Assembly: GCA_050942695.1 (NCBI GenBank)
Contig: JBMNNU010000001.1
Span: forward strand, 1-44,022
Origin: JBMNNU01 sp050942695
Lineage (GTDB): Bacteria; Chloroflexota; UBA6077
DNA: 44,022 nucleotides
Reading direction: 5' to 3'
The notes below the pieces were generated by a model. It saw only the letters and a program-made list of their open reading frames with translations, ran no database searches and was not told where the DNA came from. The translations under genes and the position numbers were made by a program. Positions 24,810-31,943 of this stretch are shown here, piece after piece (position 1 is the first letter of the stretch; each line of letters begins with the position of its first letter).

Positions 24810-25571
24810 ATGGCCGAGAGAGCGCTGGTTGGTATCCAGGTAACGGAGGGGCTGGCTACCTTACGGTTGCAATCCCCTGAGAAGAGGAATGCCTTGAGCC
24901 CGGAGCTGATAGCAGCCTTTCGAGGCGCTCTCCGCCAGATAAAAAACGATTCGAGGGTCCGTGCAGTCGTCATCGCTGGCACCGCCGGTGGGGCTTTCTG
25001 CGCCGGTGCGGACCTACGAGCCGTCCTGAGCCTGGAGAACGACCAGATCACTTCCTACTTCGAGGAGATGGCTACCCTAATTTGGGAAGTGATAGACTGC
25101 CACCTGCCGACGGTAGCTGCTGTTGGAGGCCCGGCCATGGGCGGAGGGGCCGACATCGCAGTTGCCTGCGACCTCCGCGTAGCTGCTCCCAAAGCCATCT
25201 TCGCCTTTCCAGGTCTATCCTTTGGCCTGGTTCTCGGTACCCAGCAGTTAGCGCGATTGATCGGCCCCTCCAGAGCGAAGCAGATGGCCTTCCTTGGGAA
25301 AAGGGTCGACGCTCAGGAGGCGCTGAACATGGGATTGGTGGACCTCATTGCCGACGATCCTGAGTTAGCGGCTCTGGACCTCGCCCGCGAGATGGCGCAG
25401 CGCCCTCCTCACGCACTGGCGATGGCTAAGACGCTTCTTAAACCCGCCGCCAATCCGGAGGAGGTCATCGGACCGGTTCGCGCCTCAGTGCGGCATCCGG
25501 AATTCCTGGACCAGCTCCGCGCTTACGCATCCGCCCGCTTGAAGCCTGCATCTACACACCAGAACCGTTAA
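24810..25571 (+). CDS. Crotonase-family protein lacking both hydratase glutamates
   Basis: The 253-residue protein has the enoyl-CoA hydratase/isomerase fold. The oxyanion-hole segments are visible: 'GGAFCAGADLRAVL' and 'VGGPAMGGGADIAVACDLRV'. In true hydratases the second motif is GGGCE and 20 residues later comes PE. Here these positions are Asp115 and Gly135 ('FAFPGLSFGLVLGTQQLARL'), so standard water addition is unlikely. An isomerase, decarboxylase, thioesterase-like or other CoA reaction is possible. The ATG at 24810 is preceded by GGAGG at 11 nt. The gene stands alone and converges on the efflux adaptor. Confidence 0.85.
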   Translation: MAERALVGIQVTEGLATLRLQSPEKRNALSPELIAAFRGALRQIKNDSRVRAVVIAGTAGGAFCAGADLRAVLSLENDQITSYFEEMATLIWEVIDCHLPTVAAVGGPAMGGGADIAVACDLRVAAPKAIFAFPGLSFGLVLGTQQLARLIGPSRAKQMAFLGKRVDAQEALNMGLVDLIADDPELAALDLAREMAQRPPHALAMAKTLLKPAANPEEVIGPVRASVRHPEFLDQLRAYASARLKPASTHQNR

Positions 25572-25612
25572 CAAATCCAGTAAAGTAGAGCCATGTTTTG
25601 GTCGATTACGAG

Positions 25613-27466
25613 TTACTTCTTTTCGACCTTATCGCCGTCGCGGAGCTCGTTCTGGCCAGCCACAACAACCTCTTCGCCTGCCACTACCCCGCTTACCAAC
25701 TCCACGCTCCCGTTCTGCGAAAGCCCTAGCTCCACTTCCCTCATCTCCACTACATCACCATTCACAACATACACAACCGAACGCCCATCCCTCACTAATA
25801 CCGCTTCCTTAGGTACCAACAGCGCTCTCTCCTTCTCACCTGTCACTATCTTCACCTGCGCAAACATTCCAGGCCTAAGCTTACCTCCATCTATCTCCGG
25901 CCTCACCTTCACCTGAAATGTCCGCGTCCTCGCATCCGCTGTCGGTGATACCTTCGCTACCTTCGCTAATATCTGCTCCCCCGGATACGCCGCCGTCTCT
26001 ATCTCAGCCCTCTGACCTTCCTCTATCTGCCCTATCTGGCTCTCCTCTACTCCAAGGGCTATCTCTACCCCTTCGCTCACTATCGTCACTATCGGAGTCG
26101 CCGGACTCACCAACGCCCCTATCTCCCCATGCTTCTCCGCAACCACTCCGTCTATCGGACTCCTTACTTCACTCTCCTTAAGCGCTAGCTCCGCCAACTC
26201 CAGCGCAGCCCTCGCCTGCTCTACCGATGCCCTACCCTGCGCCAAATCCTCATCCAAATACGGCTTCACTGCCATCTGGTACGCTTGGCTCGCCTGCGCT
26301 ACCGCTGCCTCCGCCTGACGCTTCTCCTCTTCTGTCGCACCTTCCTCAAGAGCCTTCAGCCGAGCCTCCGCTCCCACCAACACCGCCTCCGCTGTCTTCA
26401 CCGCCGACTCCGCCTGCTGAATATCCTCCTCTGTTGCCCCTCGCTGCAACTGCTCCAGCCTCGCCTTCGAACTCTCATAGTTAGCCAACGCGGTGTACAA
26501 CGCTGTCTCCGCCGCCTGCAACTCGTGAGGATACGGCCTACCCTTCAGATAGTTCAGCCTCGCCACCGCACTGTCCAACGCCGTCTGCGCCGCCTGCCTC
26601 CCAGTCTCTGCCTGGCTCGCACTCGTCGCTCCACTCATCCTCTTCTCTGCGTCAGTGCTCTCACCCTTCCAAATCTGTACCTGGTCGTTCGCTGCATCAA
26701 GCGCCGCCCTCGCCTGCTCTACCGCCTGCTGCGCCGCCCACAGCTCATGGTCCTTAGGCCCTGCCTTTAGATCATCTAGGTTCGCCTGCGCTGCCTTGAT
26801 CGCAAGCTCACTCTGGTCCACCGCTGCCTTCGCCGCTGCTAGCTCCGCCTGCGTTGCCCCTTTCTTCACACGCTCATACGCAGCCTGCGCGTTCGCTAAC
26901 CCTGCTCTAGCCTGCTCTACCGCACTCTGTGCCGCCGCTAGATCACTCTCCCTAGCCCCCTTCACCACCGCATCTCGCCTGGCTTGCGCCTGCTCCAACG
27001 CCGCTGCAGCCTGCCCTACCTGCTCCGACCTCGGCCCCCTCTCCATGCTCGCATACCGAGCCTCCGCTGCCGCTAACGCCGCTCTCGCCTGCGCTACCTG
27101 CGCCTGCAGACTCTCGGCATCCAGCTTCGCAAGCACATCTCCCTTCTTTACTCGACTCCCTACCTCTACTAGTATCTCCTCTATCCGACCACTACCCTTC
27201 GGCACCACAGCTACCTGAGTGACTGCCTTCACATCCCCACTGTAGCTAAGGTGACTCGCTATCGACCCCTCCGCCACAGGCGCTACCTTGATCGCTATCG
27301 CAGTTGCCCCCTGAGGAGTAGCTTCCCCGGGGTTTTCATCTTTCGACATTGCGGCGATGCTCAGCGGCACTGCTAACAGTAGCAGCGCCACCACCGCCAA
27401 CGCTGCCAACACTGACACCCTTCTCCCCATTGCCTGTTTTCCTATATTCAACAGTTGCGATCTCAC
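25613..27466 (-). CDS. Membrane fusion protein (adaptor) of the RND pump, with expanded coiled coil
   Basis: The 617-residue adaptor has one N-terminal membrane anchor ('VLAALAVVALLLLAVPLSIA'), a lipoyl half-motif ('GSGRIEEILVEVGSRVKKGD'), a long coiled-coil section (about residues 115-430), the second lipoyl half ('VRSPIDGVVAEKHGEIGALV'), and beta-barrel and membrane-proximal domains ('RPGMFAQVKIVTGEKERALL'). The coiled coil is built of about eight units of roughly 30-40 residues, each opening like 'KGATQAELAAAKAAVDQ' or 'RGATEEDIQQAESAVKT'. Normal RND adaptors are about 350-420 residues. The GTG start is preceded by GGAGG at 9 nt. It follows the pump gene by 35 nt on the same strand. Confidence 0.88.
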   Translation of the reverse strand: MRSQLLNIGKQAMGRRVSVLAALAVVALLLLAVPLSIAAMSKDENPGEATPQGATAIAIKVAPVAEGSIASHLSYSGDVKAVTQVAVVPKGSGRIEEILVEVGSRVKKGDVLAKLDAESLQAQVAQARAALAAAEARYASMERGPRSEQVGQAAAALEQAQARRDAVVKGARESDLAAAQSAVEQARAGLANAQAAYERVKKGATQAELAAAKAAVDQSELAIKAAQANLDDLKAGPKDHELWAAQQAVEQARAALDAANDQVQIWKGESTDAEKRMSGATSASQAETGRQAAQTALDSAVARLNYLKGRPYPHELQAAETALYTALANYESSKARLEQLQRGATEEDIQQAESAVKTAEAVLVGAEARLKALEEGATEEEKRQAEAAVAQASQAYQMAVKPYLDEDLAQGRASVEQARAALELAELALKESEVRSPIDGVVAEKHGEIGALVSPATPIVTIVSEGVEIALGVEESQIGQIEEGQRAEIETAAYPGEQILAKVAKVSPTADARTRTFQVKVRPEIDGGKLRPGMFAQVKIVTGEKERALLVPKEAVLVRDGRSVVYVVNGDVVEMREVELGLSQNGSVELVSGVVAGEEVVVAGQNELRDGDKVEKK

Positions 27467-27501
27467 GTCTCGTAACCTCCAGCCGCTATGTGAGATAGTT
27501 T

Positions 27502-30500
27502 CTATATTCTTGCTTCCTCACCTACTTTTACCCCAGTAGGCTCTACAGTCTTCGGCGTGCGCCGAAGACGCCGCCGGATCCATCCTCCGGTATCGTCTAT
27601 CAGCGAGTAGGCAACCGGCACCACTATCAGCGTCAGGATAGTGGATGTGATCACACCACCCACTACGGTCACGCCCATCGGTTGACGCAGCTCCGACCCC
27701 GCTCCAAATCCCACGGCTACGGGCATCATGCCGAAGATCATTGCAAATGTAGTCATCAGGATGGGTCGCAACCGTATCGGCCCTGCCTGCAGGATCGCAT
27801 CACGGGTGCTCATACCCCGCCTTTTTAGCTGGTTTATGAACTCGACCAGCAGGATGGAGTTCTTTGTCACGAGCCCCATCAGCAACAGCATCCCGATCAT
27901 CGCCATTGCGTCGAGGCTAATCCTACTTATCAGCAGCGCAAGCAGCGCCCCGATGATCGAGAATGGCAGCGCAAGCATGATGGTGAAGGGGTGCACAAGG
28001 CTCCCGAACTGAGAGGCCAGGATCATGTACATGAACAGCACCGATAGCACCAGGGCCAATGACAGAGAGCCGAAAGCCTCATCCATGTACTCAGTATCGC
28101 CACCGATCTTGACCATTACCCCCTCAGGCAACTGCATCGCGGCCACGGCCTCCTGGGCTTCCGCCAAGATCGGGCCGATGTCGTTACCCTGGTAGTTGGC
28201 CCCCACGATCACCTGCCGCATCCGGTTCTCCCGCTCGATCTGATGGGGCTCCGATGAGGGCGCCAGGCTGGCGACCGCCGAAAGAGGCATCAAGCTGCCC
28301 CTAGTGGAAGCAATGGGCAGCTTAAGGATGTTCTCTGCATGGTAGCGGTCCTCTTCGGCCAGCCGGACCATAATGTCCATGTCCTCTTCTTCTGCCATAT
28401 AGCTACCGGCCTGCTCACCGTTGACCAGTGTTCTTATGGTGGTGCCCACCTGCGCCGTGGACACTCCCAGGTCGGTCGCTCGGGCGCGGTTGAGAACGAT
28501 GATGCGGCCCGGCCGGCCGGGCCGGATGGAGCGATCGATATCCACGACACCCGACACCTTCGACAGGCGCTCCATCACTTCGATCGATACCTTGTCCAGT
28601 TGGTCGATGTCGTTGCCCTGCACCTTAAACTGGATTGGTTGGCTCATCAGAGCGGTCATGGCCGAACCAAGAGCACCCGCCGCCGCGGTCTCCTTGTTGA
28701 AGGTAACCTTGGTGCCGATCAGTTTGCCGTTCAACGCATCTCGCACTTTAGTAATCATCTGGTCGGTATGTCCCCGAGACTTGAGGATGACGCCCACCGA
28801 GGCGGAGTTGACCGCCTGTCCCGAAGAGCCAACAGTGGTGAAAATGTGGCTCACCATCGGATCGTTCCTCAGCAGCTCCTCCACCGTCCGAGCTACCTCG
28901 TCGGACTCCTCGAGCCGAGCCCCCGGTCTAAGCTCCATCATTACGGAAAACTCGCCCTGGTCTACCGCCTGCATGAATGCCTGATTCATCAGTGGGACCA
29001 TGGCCAGGCTGCCCAGCAAGGACAGGACACCCACCCCCACCACCACCTTCCTGTGGCTGAGAGACCAGCTTAGGAATCCACGGTAGATGGTGTAGATGGT
29101 GCCGAGTGTAGAGTGCTGAGTGCTGAGTCCTGCATCCTGTTTTGAGTGCTGTTCTGAGTGCTGGGTTCTGGGTTCTGGGTTCTGGGTATCTCCCCTCTCC
29201 CTGTGGGGGAGGGGTAGGGGGTGGGGTCCGTCTCCGCGTCTCCGTGTCTCCGCGCCTCCTGTTGCCTGTTGCCTACTACCCACTGCCTTCTTCTTGAATA
29301 AGTAGGCGGACAGCATCGGGGCGAGGGTGAAGGCCTCCACCAACGAGATCAACACTGCCGTAGCTATGGTGACGCCGAAATCTCGGAGGTAGACCCCCAT
29401 CATCCCGCCGGTGAAGGCGATAGGCAGGAAGACGGCTACGATAGTGGATGTGACCGCTAGTACTGCCAGCGCTATCTCCGCCGTCCCCCTTCCGGCCGCT
29501 ACTTTGGGCTCCTCCCCCCGCTCCATGTGTCGGAATATGTTCTCCCGGACCACGATGGCGTCGTCGATCAGCATGCCGATAGACATGGAGAGGGCCATCA
29601 TGGAGATCATGTTGAGCGAGATCCCCAGGGCGTGTAGCACAGCGAAGGTGCCCAGCACCACCACCGGCAGCCCTGCGATGGTAACCAAGGTGTTGCGCAG
29701 GTCGCGGAAGAACAGCAGCACCACGAGTGCCGCCAGGAGGCCGCCTAGCAGCAAAGCGGTCTGGACGTCACGTAACGCATCTCGGGTGAAGGTCGAACCG
29801 TCGTAGACGAAGCCAAAATTCAGATCAGGATACTCGCCCTGCAGCTTCGCCATCTCGGCTTTGGCAGATTCGGCCACCTTCACGGTGTTGGAGCCCGATT
29901 GCTTGTATAGCACTGCCACTACACTATCCTGGCCGTCCAAACGGGTAAGATGACGCACATCGGCGTGGCCTTTGGAAATAGAGGCTAACTCCTTCAGCTT
30001 GACCGTGCTCCCCTGTAGGGTGGGCACCGGGATTTCTCCAAGCTCTTCCAGAGACGTTACCTGGCCGGCTGTTCTCAGAAGCTCCTCGTTGCCGGCCTCG
30101 TAAATCCGGCCGGCTGGCAGGTCCAGGTTCTCGCCCCGAATCGCCTGAATCACCTGTTGTGGAGACACAGTGAACGCTTGAAGCTGAGCCAGAGACAGCT
30201 CGACGTGGACCTCCTTCACCAGTCCACCGTAGATCTCCACGAGGGCTATTCCATCCAGCCGTTCCATCCTCGTCTTGACCACGTCGTCTGCCAGGGTACG
30301 CAACTGCTCCCCATTCAAGCGGCCTGTCTTGTCAGATATGGCGAAAACACCGATGGGAAGGGCTGTCATGTCCATCTTCCCGATGACCGGCTCCTGGATG
30401 TCGGCTGGCAGGCTGTTGCGGATCAGGCCTATCCGGTCCCGAACATCGTCGGCCGCCGCATCGCCATCCATGTCCATGTCAAATTCCACAATCACCGTGG

Positions 30501-30855
30501 ATACACTGTCTGATGAGGTGGATCGGATCTTTTCCACCCCGTTCAGCGAGGCCATGGCATCCTCGATCGGCTTGGTCACCGACCGTTCGATCGTCTTGGG
30601 GTCCGCGCCCGGATACACCGTGCTCACCGCCACGATGGGCAAGGTAGTATCAGGCATCAGGTCTACGGCCATTCGACTGTATGACAGCCAACCAACCAAT
30701 ATGACAGCCGCCACCATCATCATTATGAAGACAGGCTGGCGGATGGAGAGGTCAGAAAGCCACATCTTCTGTGGGCCTTTGCTTAGGTTATCGTGAAGAT
30801 GGTCCAGGGCGGAGACGTCGTCGATTCCGTCGTTCCCCGGATCATTATCAGCCAT
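27502..30855 (-). CDS. RND-family (HAE1/AcrB-like) efflux transporter with an in-frame repeat insertion
   Basis: The proton-driven exporter (1117 residues) has two homologous halves. Residues from about 31 read 'MWLSDLSIRQPVFIMMMVAA', the usual first membrane helix. TM4 has the proton-relay pair 'SIGMLIDDAIVVRENIF', and TM10 has the Lys in 'LLMGLVTKNSILLVEFINQL'. Residues about 523-583 are a low-complexity insert between TM6 and TM7 coded by 29105-29287; without it the length is normal (about 1055). The reading frame is intact. A near-perfect AAGGAGGT lies before the ATG at 30855. It heads an operon with the adaptor downstream. No outer-membrane channel gene is present, in keeping with a single-membrane organism. 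Confidence 0.92.
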   Translation of the reverse strand: MADNDPGNDGIDDVSALDHLHDNLSKGPQKMWLSDLSIRQPVFIMMMVAAVILVGWLSYSRMAVDLMPDTTLPIVAVSTVYPGADPKTIERSVTKPIEDAMASLNGVEKIRSTSSDSVSTVIVEFDMDMDGDAAADDVRDRIGLIRNSLPADIQEPVIGKMDMTALPIGVFAISDKTGRLNGEQLRTLADDVVKTRMERLDGIALVEIYGGLVKEVHVELSLAQLQAFTVSPQQVIQAIRGENLDLPAGRIYEAGNEELLRTAGQVTSLEELGEIPVPTLQGSTVKLKELASISKGHADVRHLTRLDGQDSVVAVLYKQSGSNTVKVAESAKAEMAKLQGEYPDLNFGFVYDGSTFTRDALRDVQTALLLGGLLAALVVLLFFRDLRNTLVTIAGLPVVVLGTFAVLHALGISLNMISMMALSMSIGMLIDDAIVVRENIFRHMERGEEPKVAAGRGTAEIALAVLAVTSTIVAVFLPIAFTGGMMGVYLRDFGVTIATAVLISLVEAFTLAPMLSAYLFKKKAVGSRQQATGGAETRRRGDGPHPLPLPHRERGDTQNPEPRTQHSEQHSKQDAGLSTQHSTLGTIYTIYRGFLSWSLSHRKVVVGVGVLSLLGSLAMVPLMNQAFMQAVDQGEFSVMMELRPGARLEESDEVARTVEELLRNDPMVSHIFTTVGSSGQAVNSASVGVILKSRGHTDQMITKVRDALNGKLIGTKVTFNKETAAAGALGSAMTALMSQPIQFKVQGNDIDQLDKVSIEVMERLSKVSGVVDIDRSIRPGRPGRIIVLNRARATDLGVSTAQVGTTIRTLVNGEQAGSYMAEEEDMDIMVRLAEEDRYHAENILKLPIASTRGSLMPLSAVASLAPSSEPHQIERENRMRQVIVGANYQGNDIGPILAEAQEAVAAMQLPEGVMVKIGGDTEYMDEAFGSLSLALVLSVLFMYMILASQFGSLVHPFTIMLALPFSIIGALLALLISRISLDAMAMIGMLLLMGLVTKNSILLVEFINQLKRRGMSTRDAILQAGPIRLRPILMTTFAMIFGMMPVAVGFGAGSELRQPMGVTVVGGVITSTILTLIVVPVAYSLIDDTGGWIRRRLRRTPKTVEPTGVKVGEEARI
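29105..29287 (-). repeat. In-frame repeat element within the RND pump gene
   Basis: The element is about 183 bp (61 codons). The core 29188-29259 matches 4141-4212 in recF at 66 of 72 bp and is read in the same frame and direction. It is bordered by 7-bp arrays: on the minus strand GGTAGTA, GGCAACA, GGCAACA before the core, then ACCCAGA-type and CAGCACT-type heptamers (29111-29187) after it. Exact ends are uncertain, but both elements are near multiples of three. Confidence 0.8.
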
Positions 30856-30952
30856 CTTCGGTACCTCCTTCGTGTCGGATCGCGGACTGAGAACGTGGGC
30901 CCTTCTAGTTCACCCAATCAGAAGAGTCTAACCGACCAAGTAGTTGGTTGTC

Positions 30953-30970
30953 ATGTATCTTGGGATACAT
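30953..30970. promoter_or_regulatory. 18-bp inverted repeat, candidate operator for the RND operon
   Basis: ATGTATC and GATACAT are perfect 7-bp arms around TTGG, about 100 nt upstream of the pump start codon. The form suits a dimeric repressor such as TetR or MarR family. No regulator gene of that kind is next to it, so the binding protein is unknown. Confidence 0.4.
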
Positions 30971-31000
30971 TGAGGTTGATTCAGTTGATTCAAAAGAGGA

Positions 31001-31132
31001 TCAGGCTCCTATCAGGCCCAACTCCAGGGCCTTTGCGATAGCCTGAGAGCGGCTCTGCACTTCAAGCTTACTGTAGATGTTGTGTGTATGGCGCTTGACA
31101 GCTCCAATGGCGATAATCTGTGCGTAACCAGT
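31001..31132 (-). pseudogene. Remnant of a LuxR/MalT-type regulator, C-terminal HTH only
   Basis: A 43-codon stretch on the minus strand ends in TGA (31001-31003) and reads 'AVKRHTHNIYSKLEVQSRSQ' followed by 'AIAKALELGLIGA'. This is the recognition helix and C-terminal end of LuxR-type HTH domains ('GTVKRHxxNIYxKLxVxxRxQAxxxAxxLGLL'). The frame is closed upstream by TAG (31133-31135), and no earlier HTH or sensor coding is seen in other frames. Most of the gene has been lost. It is probably not translated. Confidence 0.75.
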
Positions 31133-31232
31133 CTACATTGGGTTGAACCAACCGGGCAATAGGCAGACTGGTACTAAAGAAGTAAAGACGATATCATCGC
31201 CACCAACCATAATGACACCAGGAGAAGATACC

Positions 31233-31934
31233 ATGCCCCCCTTAATCAGGTTGGAAGGTGCGGAGAAGGTTTACGGAAACGACGTTAAGACCGTAGCGCT
31301 GAAACCCACCGATCTGACCATCGACCGAGGAGAGTTGGTGGTCATCCTGGGTCCGAGCGGGTCGGGCAAGTCGACGCTGCTCAACCTGATCGGTGGATTG
31401 GACCAGCCCTCCGCCGGGCGAGTTCTCGCAAACGGATACGATCTCGGCATCCTCACTCCAGACCAATTGGCCGACTACCGGCGACACATGGTCGGCTTTG
31501 TTTTCCAGTTTTACAACCTGATCCCCAGCCTGACCGTTTACGAGAACGTCCGCTTCGCGGCAGAGATGACCCGGCAAGAGGAGCGCATCGAAGAGGTGTT
31601 GAAGGCCGTTGGTATAGCCAATAGGGCAGAACACTTCCCAGCTCAGCTTTCGGGGGGCGAGCAGCAACGGGTAGCCATCGCTAGGGCGCTGGTGAAAGAC
31701 CCACCGTTGCTACTCTGCGACGAACCTACGGGGGCCCTGGATTTCGAGACCGGCAAGGAGGTGCTCGGCCTCCTGGAAAAGCTGGTCCAGGACGGGCAGC
31801 GGTCGGTCCTGATTGTCACCCACAACAGCGCCCTGGCCGCGATGGCTACCCGGCAGATCCGGCTCAAGGATGGTCGGGTAGTGGCCGACGAGTTACAGCC
31901 CAATCCTCGCCGAGCTGCCGAATTAGTCTGGTAG
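31233..31934 (+). CDS. MacB/LolD-type ABC transporter ATPase
   Basis: The 233-residue ATPase pairs with the FtsX-like permease 9 nt downstream. Walker A is GPSGSGKS ('VVILGPSGSGKSTLLNLIGG'), the Q-loop is in 'VGFVFQFYNLIPSLTVYENV', the signature is LSGGEQQR, Walker B is 'LLCDEPTGALD', and the switch His is in 'LIVTHNSALAAM'. Members drive mechanotransmission, lipoprotein release or peptide export rather than classical transport. The ATG at 31233 follows AGGAG at 8 nt; an ATG at 31212 is possible. The call is secure at class level; the cargo is unknown. Confidence 0.9.
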   Translation: MPPLIRLEGAEKVYGNDVKTVALKPTDLTIDRGELVVILGPSGSGKSTLLNLIGGLDQPSAGRVLANGYDLGILTPDQLADYRRHMVGFVFQFYNLIPSLTVYENVRFAAEMTRQEERIEEVLKAVGIANRAEHFPAQLSGGEQQRVAIARALVKDPPLLLCDEPTGALDFETGKEVLGLLEKLVQDGQRSVLIVTHNSALAAMATRQIRLKDGRVVADELQPNPRRAAELVW

Positions 31935-31943
31935 GGAGGGGCG

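Larger units (their letters stand above)
30856..31232. other. Intergenic region between the RND pump and the ABC exporter
   Basis: This 377-nt region holds the RND ribosome binding site, an 18-bp inverted repeat (30953-30970), a tandem 9-mer GTTGATTCA (two copies near 30975-30992), and a decayed LuxR-type coding remnant (31001-31132). I see no convincing -35/-10 pair for either flanking gene. Confidence 0.5.

Noticed and set aside
28100..30855. Frameshifted or broken RND pump
   Set aside because: The low-complexity stretch looked like a frameshift at first, but the frame is open on both sides and all membrane motifs follow in order.
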